This document shows positions 48,672 to 59,373 of a stretch of DNA of 64,000 nucleotides, piece by piece. The notes under the pieces are model-generated. The model was not told the origin of the DNA, searched no databases, and saw nothing but the letters and a program-made list of their open reading frames with translations. Position 1 is the stretch's first letter. Each line of letters begins with the position of its first letter. A program made the translations under genes and the position numbers. Source of the DNA: Gordius sp. MW1 (lineage: Eukaryota > Nematomorpha > Gordioida > Gordea > Gordiidae); the NCBI GenBank assembly GCA_964036665.1, contig OZ038527.1, positions 22,539,901 to 22,603,900 on the forward strand, in the 5' to 3' direction.

Positions 48672-48819
48672 CATGGCGTAGCCAAGGAGGGGGAGGAGCA
48701 GGGTGGAACCGCTGCCCCCTCTAAATCCTAAAATTTGTTAAAATTTATTAAAATTATGGCGAAATTTTAAAAAATGGATATTTTGCCCCGCTTTAATTCC
48801 AATGCTGGCTACGCCCATG
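48672..48819. mobile_element. CATGGGCGTAGCC-type MITE (148 bp), GTTTTGAT/GTATTGAT flanks
   Basis: Ends CATGGCGTAGCCAAGG and GGCTACGCCCATG, with flanks matching at 7 of 8 positions (48664-48671 and 48820-48827). Copy 1 keeps only its first 14 bp (18713-18726). Confidence 0.8.
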
Positions 48820-51605
48820 GTATTGATCAACTAGTAAAGTCCGGACTGTGCTTGTTCTAAGAATTCACCTGATTTATTCAACACATAAATGCATTTATAA
48901 TATCTTTTTTAAATCAAGCACCACTTATTACTGTATACATTTTTTATGATCGTGGAGACCAGGAATCTTTGCTATTATTTATAAAACTAATCTTAATAAA
49001 ATTATAAATTGAACCCCGTGTGCTTCAATAGGTATAAATAACAATAAATTTTATCGAAAAAAATAAAAAAATTAAAGGCGAAAGAGGGTTCATTGTGGCA
49101 GATAGTAGCCTTGCCGCAATTCTGTACATTTTTATTTGATATTTTCAACTAATTTTGATTTTATCTTTTAGAGGGGAATTTAATTTTTAATTATCCTGGT
49201 TGCAATTTTTAATTTTAGAATATTGTTTTGTTATAATAAAATCCATACAAGACTTAATAGTTACAATATTGCTACTCAAAACTGCTATACCATACCTACT
49301 TTGTTTTAGTATATGAAAAACATAATTGTTAGAAAATATATAAAATAATTTTTTCAACTACTTATATTATTTTTTAAAATAATAATGTAATACTTTATAA
49401 ATTCTCGTACTTTTAATGTAATTACATTAAAATTATAACACTTGAAAATGGGAAGAACATGTTAATAGTTAGAGCGATGATAAAGTTAGTGAAGAAATTA
49501 CACCTCGAATAGGGCTCCATGATAGGTATTCCGCACGAATTCAATAAAAATGATTCATGATCATCACCTAACTTTTTGAAAACATAGGATATCAAATTAA
49601 TGTTCATTAGTGTTTGATAAATTTATTCTTGTGGTTAAAAATCGAAAAACTTAAACTGGAAATGTAAAAGATTGAAGCCTTAAAAATTTAGGGCTTATAT
49701 GCAATCCATTTTTAATAATGGCTGTTGTAGTAAACCTGGTATTGATGTGTATGTAGTTTTAAATTTTTATGGGCCATATAAAATATGTAAAATTTCAAAA
49801 ATGTTAATTTCAATTTTAAAATGAATGATTCTAATGACTAAATTGAGAAGGTGGCGAGCCACGCATATTAATGTTGGATGACATAAAAGTTGAGAAAAAA
49901 TTGTTTATAAGGAATAAGGATAATGAAATTAGCTTCTACCAAATACATATTTAAAATTTGATTTTATAATAATCTATAATTAATATAAATTATGCTATAG
50001 TTCGATTGACGAATAAAAATATACAAAACACGAATAAATTTTTTAGTGTCCTGATTATAATTTTATACAAAACAATCCTTAATGCAATACATTTAGGCTT
50101 TGAAAAATAAATTGTATTAAAAAGAAGTTGATAACTAATTCTTTTTAAAATAATTATATCCTTAGCTCATACGTTTTCTCTGCTGTTGCCCGTTAACAAC
50201 AATATTAACGCCTGCCTATATTTAGCCTTAAATTAAAACGCTCGGCATGAAACAAATAAATAAAGAAGGGAGTTAAGATAGTTAATTTAGCATCTGCATA
50301 CAATGGCTGCTATATTTTCGAATTTTCAGGTTAAGCATATACAATATAAAAAGGAGTAAATGTCAAGTAGCTTATTTTAAATTTATAATTTGAAGGTTGC
50401 AATCGGCAATGGTAAGAGTGGGATGTATTAGCTTTATTCTTTAATGCTAGATTGCATGCAATCTAAGTTGCATATTAAATGAATTTGGCAAATCATGTTT
50501 ATCTAAAGCAAAAAAAAACCATGAAAGGACTTAAAAATTATATTCGTTTCTAAACTTTTAAACTATTACTACAGTTGTAATGTAATTAGCAGAAAATCTT
50601 CATGTATTCATTTTAAGTCTTACTGCCTAGAGACATGCAACGAGCCTGTTTAGATCAGTCGGCCCGCGGGTTATAAAAATTAAAAAGCCCGGGCACGGCC
50701 CAAACCTTTTTAAAAATCAAAGGTTATAGGCCCGGGCCCGCTAATTAATTGCAAAGCCCAAGCCCGGCCCAGGCCCGTATACAAAAATTTTTAATTTGCT
50801 AATTTCTGTTGGATTTTAATTTTTTTATTAAAATATTAAATCAATATATCTATATATTACAAACATTAATAATAATCATGTAAAAATAATAAATCAATTA
50901 TTTCAGGCTCAAGCGAGTTCTTCTTTCTTCAATCAAATACATAAGGCATAGTGGATTTTGCCTCTAAATGTGTGCTTGCTTTTTTAAATGGCCTCATTAA
51001 CTCATTAGTGGATTTTAGCAAAGGTTTGTTTATATTAACCAACATAAAGGTTTCATTCCTTTTTGTTAAAATCTCTTCAATTTCATCTAACACTTTCCAA
51101 AAGATTTAATTTAGAATTCCACCTAACAGCTACACCTTGATATAAACAATGGCTTAAATTTCTATTTAAGCCACTTTGTTTAAAGTACCGTACTAGAGTT
51201 TTAGTGTAATTTATCATGTTCAATACATCTGGACATTTTCCCCAAAAAATAATTCATTAAAAGCCCCTTTAATTATATTATTTATCTGGTAAGCCTTACA
51301 ATCCAGTCGTCTATAATTTTGTAGAGCTTTATGATATTTTCCCCTTGATCTGAAACAAATGTAATTTTAAAAATATCATTTAGAGATAATCCGAATGGTG
51401 TTAATTTATTTAGGATTTTACTTTTGATATTTTCTGCATTTTTTTTCATGTGGGAATTGTGCTGTGAACAATATCCTTTTAACAAGTTTATCATTAATGT
51501 AGTGTATACTTAATGTTATATAAGAATTCTTGGTATAGTCATCTGTCCACATGTGTGTGGTTGCCGAACACAATCTCCTTTTACATATGATATTACTTCT
51601 GGTAA

Positions 51606-52689
51606 TTTTTTTTTTTACTTTAGCAAAAAAAGTATTAAATATAAAGTGGAATTAATAAAAAGATACAAGAACGAAAACATTTATAAAAAAATGATTAAAA
51701 CGCATTGTCCGTTTCTTCTTCTAATTGGATTTAGCAATCGCAATGGCAATTGATTATCTTAGTAAGAAACTATTCGATATTTTAGAAGGGGGCGAGCGTT
51801 TATTGAGTTCTTTAAAAAAATTTAATGCGCTCTTTCCAAACGTCCCTGAGCACGACGAGACGATAGGAATAAAAACAGATCCGATAAAGCTGAGTATTTT
51901 AAGGATTTGCGATGCTCTGCCGATCCTAGGGGGTCGTGAGTATCGTTGGAGGGGGCAAACAGGTCAATACAGGTGTAGTCCCATTTTAAGAAAAGGCCTT
52001 TGTCCCATGGGATAAGTGACTAACCGTCAGGACGCATCCGCCCTTCGAGAGAGAAATCTGACGGTTCAAGGATGGAAGGAACTTTTGCCCGTTTGAGGGC
52101 AGCTTGAAGCAGTGTATTTATTTTTTGGTGCCTATTATATCGGCTTTTGTTAAATTTACAATGCAGAGGGTGACGCGCTTCCTCATCTACAAGTGAATTA
52201 CAAAGCCGGCAGGGGTATGGGGACGTGTATTTACGGCCCAAGCGGAGGGCTGTGTTAAAAGACAGGGTAGGATTCTCTAAAAACATCCCCAAAACTTACT
52301 AGGGTAAGCTTCAAGGACCGGAGTAGTCGAAAGCTAATGACCTAAGATTGCAATGCTGTTTGGCGTCGCATGTCGAGAGAAGCAACGGACCGCGACACCA
52401 AACTTGCATCCTAATCTTTTTAGGCATATGATTGTGGAATGTCAACTCCTAAATTGACATTCTCATTCCATAGAGATAAGGCTTGATTGATAGAGGGGTT
52501 GAGTGAGAAAGGGACAAGGTCGTTAATAGATTGTTTAAAAGAAAGGGAGGAGGAAATAAAGGCGGCTAAGGAAATCGCAGTTGGGGAGCAAATACCTAGA
52601 CCGCCGGATTTTGTGGGAGGAGTGGCTTGAAGCCAAGTATTCGTGTTAAAAGAAATATTTAAAATTCATTCAAGTGTGGATTTAAAAAA
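51606..52689 (-). mobile_element. 5'-truncated LINE with 17-bp target duplication, REL-endonuclease type
   Basis: GATATTACTTCTGGTAA occurs at 51589-51605 and 52690-52706. A T run at 51606 is the minus-strand poly(A) tail. The element carries only the 3' end of a LINE and interrupts the hAT transposase. Confidence 0.9.
51745..52660 (-). pseudogene. LINE reverse transcriptase C-terminus with CCHC and RPD motifs
   Basis: On the minus strand, 52650-52480 gives WLQATPPTKSGGLGI and AISLAAFISSSLSF, as found after the RT core of many LINEs. The frame 52292-52020 has a zinc-knuckle-like CRLCNSLVDEEARHPLHC, then NRHQKINTLLQAALKRAKVP and GRMRPDG. CCHC followed by RPD is the arrangement of site-specific LINEs with a restriction-like endonuclease (R2/R4/CRE groups). 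Then 51880-51745 reads FIPIVSSCSGTFG and ALNFFKELNKRSP. Clade is uncertain; several frame breaks are present. Confidence 0.7.
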
Positions 52690-53947
52690 GATATTACTTC
52701 TGGTAAAATTAGCTTTCTTACAGCAATGGCAGACTGCTTGACATGCCTGGCTACAGTAGTTGGATAAGGCATTATGTCCTCTATCTTCACTTGTCCAACT
52801 ATTGAAACACTATCCATCAGAAATTAGCAAAAATTTTAAATCCTTCTTTGGCTAAAGTTTCAAAGGGTCTTAAATCTTTGGCACAAAATTTAATTGCCTC
52901 ATCTATTATTTTGGTTTTAAAATTTTTGCTTTTTTTGTATCCATCACCGTAACAAATTGATCCATCGTTCCAGACTTTGATTCATTGCTAGCACATTTAC
53001 GTCTTTTAAGTTGGGATGTTCCATCAGATGGTTTAAAGGATAACTACATTTTGCAAGTTTTGCAGATGCAAATAGTAGCTTGGTTGTCATTTTTATCCAG
53101 TAGTATATCAAACTTTTTCCACACTTCACACTTCACGTTATGGTTTAATTTTATTTTGAGATTATTTTAAGTTCTTTTGTCAGCCATTATTAATTCTCCA
53201 GACATGCTAATATGCTATGTAATATTTCTAAAACAATTATTTAATTAAAATTTAAAATTTTGTTAGAGTGAAAATCTCAAATAGTTATATAACAAAGTTT
53301 TATAATGAGAACATTCATATTAATCTTGAAATTTTATTAACTTACTCTTAAGTTTGTAACTAGAAGGATAATGTGGTTTATTCCTGCATAAAGTGGCTAA
53401 AGAAAACTTATCTATTTGAAATTTAAATTGCGCGGTATTTTTGTAAATGAATGAATAAAGAAAGAAATTCAAATGTATTTTCATTGTCAATTAGAAAAAA
53501 ATCAATTAAAAAATAATAAAAAATAGTTTAACACATTTTTTGTTTTTATTTTATATTTCTAGTATAATAAGAAATTTAACTATTTTGCAATGGGCTTTTA
53601 GCGGGCCTCAGTTTAATCTAGGCCCGGCCCGAGCCCGCGGCCCGTTTATTTTTTTTAAACCTAAAGCCCGGGCCGAGCCGGGCTGTGCAAGTCTCTATTA
53701 CTGCCCACGGCTATAACATGGCTAAATAAAATTAAGCGATTAGTAAGTTTATAAAGATAGACTCTAAAAGGGCAAAATGAAATTGGTTCATGTACTATGA
53801 AAATTCTGATTCCGCTTAATTCAGTTAGTAAATATATAAAACAAAAAACGATTTTAGTAATTAATTCGTATTGCCTCATTCCCCAAGTATTATAAGTCAC
53901 AAATAACAAATATCAAGGAAACATGCATTGTTGTGTTTTTGAATCAG

Positions 53948-54672
53948 GATTATAGTGACAATAATTGGAATCAATCTAAAGATACCGTCGAAGGTGAGTT
54001 TATTTATAACTAAGCTATTATGTAAGATTAAATGTACGTATGAAAGTTAGACATTATCCTTTCAACATTTAATTTAAACCCTTAAAATTAACAACTATTT
54101 GCATCTATTAACTGATTTGCAAATGTACCTAAATTATAGTATATAGTGATTTATTTCAAACAATTTTAACCTAGTCTATAGCTAGCGAAGGTTGGATATA
54201 ATTCAAATGTTTTGGACCCTCAAATTCGCTTTGATTTGTCATGTGGAGCGGGATATGTTTAAATACGTGTTTAATAAAATCGATCTTTTACGAGAGTATT
54301 ATAGATAGGTTCAATATTATTTTAATCAAATAAATAAAGGTGGAAATATCATATTTTAAAAATGTAAAAATTTCCACATCAAATATGGTAAAAACTTTGT
54401 TGCGAATATACCAATGTGCACTCAGACACCCACTCCCCCCCCCCCTATTCTTATTCCGTTATTTATTATGTAGGGGGCATTTCTTGCTTGCGCGTTAGGT
54501 AAGGTTATCGCGTAATTTCTTATGTGTTCGTTTGTCCCGCTGACTCGCTCAAAATTACCATTTGGGGAGCAAACGAATTAGTGGGATTCCTGAAAATACA
54601 TTGTGCGAAATTTATTTAACGCTTTTTTCTTTAGTGGTCTATGATTATATTTATAATTTCAATTCTGAATAA
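53948..54672 (+). other. candidate short-exon gene remnant, duplicate of 22763-23493
   Basis: The same three segments keep their splice sites: 53948-53993 (DYSDNNWNQSKDTVE, GTGAGT donor), 54474-54498 (GAFLACAL, GTAAGG donor), and a terminal segment from 54635 (VYDYIYNFNSE, stop at 54670-54672). Differences from copy 1 are mostly amino-acid changing, yet no frame is lost. Confidence 0.35.
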
Positions 54673-55409
54673 CTTTGACTTTTCTGATATTATGTCTTAG
54701 ATAGTAGTCTCATTGTTTATATTTTTAATAGTTATCATCATGATTTTGACATCTAGCAAATTTAAGATCTTCTTAAAAATCAAGTGACTTAATGCGGATA
54801 TTAATTCAAACCCTATTTTATAATTAATTAGTTTTAGAATTAATAATGTTGAAACTATGAGTTAAAGAAAAATATTATCATAATATAATTGTAAGCCTTT
54901 TATTAGATTTGAATAATATATCTTACTGTATTGGTTTTCCTTGTTATAAAGTGTGACAATCGTTATTTAGATTTTCTAGTTACTAAACTTATATATAAAT
55001 TGACGTGATATGTTAGTATATTAATGTTACTCCGTATTTAGTTTGTATAAATTTAAATATAACACCTGTGTACCATTTACCCATCTTTAACAAGTATTTG
55101 TACCCTATAGCCCTATTCATCATTAATAATTGGCATCATCAAATCTTCTTTATCAGATATCCATATTTAGCCCACAACCTTAATTGGACTAGTTTATATG
55201 CCAAGGCATTGATTTTTAATTTCGCAGAGTTTGAAATAAATTAATGATAGCCCTAAGCAACTTTTAACCGGACTACACCTCTTCACTTTAATGATTGAAT
55301 ATATTAATTACCTTTAGGATAATATATATACCACACCTATTTGATTTAAGTTATTATTTATAGCTAAGGAAAATAAGTTAAGCTTGTTCGCTACGATGCC
55401 CAAATAAGT

Positions 55410-56345
55410 TGGAAAAAATAACATTTAATATTAATTAATACGATAAGTGATTTTCGCTTAAATATATTAAAAAAATTTTGCTAAAAGTATGAAGGAACCA
55501 AGATTTGTTGGAGGGGGTAACGATTCTTGGGGCGGAAGCCGGTAGAGGGACAAAGTCTCTTTGATCTCCCATTTAGCTACGCCACTGTTGTTTAGGGTTA
55601 GAGGGTAATTCCTTCAAAACTACCCTGTTCACAAATGATTTGGCATAGCAGCGTAATGAATTTTTATTTAAGACTAAGAGATTAATAAAAATTTTGAATT
55701 TACTTGGAATGTAGAGTAATTACAGTATCAGGTTCAGCCTTGATTTTAATAGAATATAAAAAGCTTTGACAGAGAGTAATAACAAACATTGCTGCATATA
55801 GTCTTGTAAGAAATAACTCCATCATAGATAATAACAAACAATTATTAATTAGATTTGTGAGATTAAGGCATTATTTGTTTTAACAAAACCATATGTGACT
55901 AAGACTATAACCATATGTTTGCGAGTTGACATTTATTTTCAATTTGATTTCGAAAGTTTTAGCCCCATGGATGTTCAAAAACAGGAGAGAATAAGTTTAA
56001 TAAAAAGCATATAAAAATAGTTTTGACTTTTAGCTAGGCCTCGACAAAATACGAGTGGCTCAATAATAAAATTTGATGATGCCACCAAAAATCGTAGAAT
56101 CTTAAAAAAATTAGAATTCTTAGAAAAGGATAATTTTCAGGAAGATCCTCAGGCTAATTTTATAATAAATAAAAAGGCTCCAAAATTTGATGAATTGCAG
56201 ACGAAGGGTTTTATAAAATAGTGTTTTTAAGATTATTTTAGATAAGAAAAGACGAAAGTCTAAAAATGATTGGAGAAGAGAAAAATATAAAAAAAGCTTA
56301 GCTATGCTTTTGGAAGAAGTATATTTCTGGTGTATTAATGTATTA
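55410..56345 (+). repeat. duplicated block C, copy 2
   Basis: The inverted partner of 27440-29746. It directly follows block A copy 2 and precedes block B copy 2. It contains the plus-strand coding scrap IINKKAPKFDELQTKGF near 56165, probably from a hAT-like transposase. Confidence 0.85.
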
Positions 56346-56351
56346 TTTTTA

Positions 56352-57985
56352 GCAAATTGATCATGAAAAAGTTCCAAATTATTTTACTATAAAGGCCAAA
56401 CCATCTAATCTCCCCTCAAGGCATTTTTGCTCAGTTTGTGGATATCCTTTTTAATGTTTTACATAATGTTTTATTAATCATAATTCTACTATTTATTTTT
56501 AACTAATTGGAATTACATTGCTTTCTAATTATATATGCATTCAATGTGAGACAAGGTACTGCTCAATTAAATGTTTGCATATTCACAAAGATACAAGGTA
56601 CTTAGACCATTTTAAAATTTATTTTTTTAGATGTTTGAAATGGACTGCATGATATTGAAATTTGGAATCTCATATATTTTTGGATGATTAAATTATTTTA
56701 TACATTTTAAGAGCATATATTTATCTGTTATAGTGTCATGTTTTAATAAAATTATAATCTCCTAAAGTTTGGTCTAGATACAGAATACTATTTTTAACTT
56801 TTATATATGATTTTTTATATGTATTGTTTTAAATTTGATTAAATACATGAAGTGTTAAGATATACTTACCTAAAAATTATATTGATTTAATATGTTTTGT
56901 TACCATTCTTGATCTCGTAGCCTACACAAGAAAGGGATTTCTCATTTTATGAAAAAATTGATGGCTCATTTTCAGTGTTGTGTTGGAACAAATAGTTAAA
57001 TAACCAAATTTTCTCAAATTTTTTTATTCTTTTTAAATTAAATTTTCACTAAAAATGTTAAGCCTGCTCTTACGTTTTTCCCACCTTATAGGTGTTCATA
57101 CATTGAAATATCATTATCTTTATACTCTTTAATTATACTTAGGTTTATTACAAATACATGATTGTTTAAAATGAAATGAAATATTGACACCAGGCACATA
57201 CCCAGGAATTTCTAAAGGGAAGATTTTCAATTTTTTTAATGGTTAAAAAGTTTATTTTCACGAAACAAGGTTACATAAATCTATATCATTATCTTCTAAA
57301 ACGGGCCATGAGTCGGCGAAGGATTTAAAGTTGTATCGTACAACAAGAATCCCTAGTTGTTGCCTGAGTAAAAAGGATGCAGAAATTTTAGATTTCGGTG
57401 AGCGTTTTCCGACTTCTTTAAAAAACCCCATTGCCTGTTTACCGAAGGAACCGGAGCACGAGGCAACGACAGGGATAAAAATATTGGATGCCAAAGGGCA
57501 GAGTACTTTGTAGTTTTAACCCCTTCCGCTGTAGCGATAGGGTCGTAATTAAAATGGGAATTTATTTATCATATAATGAAGATGAGAGATAAGAAGAGTT
57601 GGGCCCGTTCTTTGTAAAATCGAATTTTCTTGCGGGTTTGGGTGGGAACCTTAACAAGATTCGAGCAATTCCTGCCTAATACGATTATTTTATTGTTTTT
57701 GTTTATTATTTTGTCACCTTATTTTTAGATATAATAATATTTATTAATAGTGTTTTTTATCTAAAAAACCATAATTAAATTTATTTCGAAAATGTGCTAA
57801 AAAATTGGAAAATCATTATATCGGGCCGTGCAGCTCTAATAATTCGGATAGGCCGTGTTTTAGAGGAGTTTAAGCTGGCCCGGGTGCGTAATTTAATTAT
57901 AAAATCGGACGGGATTCGGGCAAAATTAACAAATTTGACCTCTAAAAAGGTATGAAATCTGTATATGAAATATAAAACGTAACTT
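56352..57985 (+). repeat. duplicated block B, copy 2 (partner 34880-36440)
   Basis: It aligns directly with copy 1, lacks the MITE of copy 1, and carries the LINE fragment at 57240-57540. The end near 57836 (GGGCCGTGCAGCTCTA) is the inverse of the TAGAG-type hAT terminus. Confidence 0.85.
57240..57540 (-). pseudogene. LINE C-terminal fragment, same family as 51606-52689
   Basis: The minus strand 57494-57258 reads FIPVVASCSGSFGKQAMGFF, KEVGKRSP and SFLLRQQLGI, parallel to FIPIVSSCSGTFG and FFKELNKRSP at 51880. It is private to block B copy 2, hence inserted after the duplication or lost from copy 1. Confidence 0.65.
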
Positions 57986-58181
57986 GTTGAATAAAGAATT
58001 TGCCAAAGAAAATAAAAAATGCTTATTTAAATAAACTTCAATAAATTTAGTTTATATATTAATATTAAAATTTTCCTCTTGGCAAATCAAGGTTTAGATA
58101 TAACATCTATATCATATAAGTGGAGCGTTAAGGTACCTGTCCGCGAGATCTACTTAGGTTACTTTACCAAGAAATATGTAT

Positions 58182-59290
58182 ACTAGAGAGCTGCAACGGC
58201 CCATTGAAGGTCGGCCCGTCTGTACGTTTTACAAACTGCTAGACCCTCCGAGTCCGCCCGTAATTTTTTTAAAACCAATTCAGGCCCGTCCGTACTCGCG
58301 CCCGGGCCGGACCTGCCCGTGCAGATCCCTCCTACATTTTTTATCGAGAGCCTTTTATACCATTGATAAAACGATTACAATCTTCTCTTTTACAGAGAGA
58401 AGGAAAGTGGAAAAATACAAATGTCTCAACAATTTCATTTTCGTCCTAGTAATGGCCACGACCCTTGGTAATTTAGGTCCCGAGGGTAGCCAATTCCTAT
58501 CAAAATTTATTACTTTTATTACACACGACCCTAAAGAATTTTTATATATTAAGCAGAAAATCTCCATGGAAATTGTAAAATTTAATAAAATTTCGATCCA
58601 TGGCTCTATCTATGCCTGCCCAAAACACCACGCATTTTGTATCATAAAAATTATTCATCACGCATTTTATATCTTCAAAAATTATTATTTTAATATCTCG
58701 AAAATTCAACACTGCTTCCGTTCATCATCAGCTTTTTTACTGCCCGAGATTTTAAAAAGCTACGATAGATTTACGAGAAACACTCTATCAGAAGTGAATA
58801 CATATTTAATTATTATATTTGCTATTAAATATTTAACAAGACTATACTATTTATAAATTCAGGGAATAATTATGTATATTAACACTGTGGCCTATACAAT
58901 AATTACATATGTTTTCAATGAAATTATAATTAAGTGTCCTTTCAAGATATTTCCCGCGGTTCTTTTTCCTAATTCAGTTAGGTTCACAATTCTTGTCTGT
59001 AGTCTGTACATCACACACGATGGCTTTGTCTGCCTACATATCAGAGGTCAGAAAAGTATGGGCTGGTCCGCTGCCCGATAATATGTATTAATCTTAATTC
59101 CTCTCCAAAACAAAAAGAATTAAATAGAAATTTTTTGGAAAATATAATAAAATTTTTACTTAAAATTTAAAAAAAATTTCCAGCTGGGCAGTTGGGGAAG
59201 CTCTATTCAAGCAGCGCCGGGCGGACACTTAATAGGTTACAGGCAATAAATTTTACAATCGGACCGTGTCGGGTTCGGGTAAAAATATCT
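58182..59290. mobile_element. TAGAG-type hAT debris with a LINE fragment
   Basis: The left end TAGAGAGCTGCAACGGCCC matches the family at 50628 and 61369. CGGCCCG-rich patches lie at 58205-58320, and a GTGTCGGGTTCGGG patch at 59267. The right terminus and target duplication were not found. A LINE C-terminal scrap (58376-58620) lies inside. Confidence 0.5.
58376..58620 (+). pseudogene. LINE C-terminal fragment
   Basis: Within a longer open frame, KYKCLNNFIFV is followed by TLGNLGPEGSQFLSKF and KISMEIVKFNKISIHGS. This is the pattern 'FVPV.ETLG..GPE...F' and 'ISMAIQRFN' seen at the end of the same kind of LINE ORF as at 51745 and 57240. The surrounding 226-codon ORF (58176-58856) is otherwise unrecognised and probably accidental. 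Confidence 0.45.
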
Positions 59291-59373
59291 AAACAACTCT
59301 GACTTCTGCTACATATTCCTTCAACCGTTGACTCTGCTACCTAGTCTTCTTGTTATTAAATCTCCACATCTAG

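Larger units (their letters stand above)
50900..53170 (-). pseudogene. BED-type hAT transposase, degenerate and interrupted
   Basis: The minus-strand order fits a hAT transposase. At 53140-52930 there is a BED zinc finger: VWKKFDILLDKNDNQAT, CICKTCK, then SFKPSDGTSQLKRRKC, the last histidine replaced by arginine, with a stop in between. Next come IIDEAIKFCAKDLRPFETLA (52905-52840) and, after the LINE insertion, FKITFVSDQGENIIKLYK (about 51375). Then TLVRYFKQSGLNRNLSH, VAVRWNSKLNLLE and finally INKPLLKSTNELMRPFKKAS (to about 50960). The C-terminal dimerisation domain is absent. Several stops are present, so it is inactive. Confidence 0.85.
50628..53697 (-). mobile_element. hAT transposon (3070 bp) with TTACTGCC target duplication, carrying a nested LINE
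   Basis: TTACTGCC flanks both ends (50620-50627 and 53698-53705). Termini TAGAGACATGCAACG and GTGCAAGTCTCTA are followed inward by GGCCCG-rich repeats. The empty site is at 22512 in copy 1 (TTACTGCTCAAGG). The transposase lies on the minus strand and is broken. A LINE (51606-52689) is inserted in it. Confidence 0.93.
42825..55408 (+). repeat. segmental duplication, copy 2 (direct partner at 12505-24225)
   Basis: Collinear with copy 1. Private insertions are the hAT elements 43808-45006 and 50628-53697. The MITE 48672-48819 is complete here but reduced to a stump in copy 1. The Helitron, MITE and Helentron-like element of copy 1 are absent here. Confidence 0.92.

Noticed and set aside
58176..58856. 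226-codon open frame
   Set aside because: Most of it lies in transposon debris with GC-rich hAT ends at the start. Only 58376-58620 resembles a protein, a LINE tail. The rest is AT-rich with biased composition.
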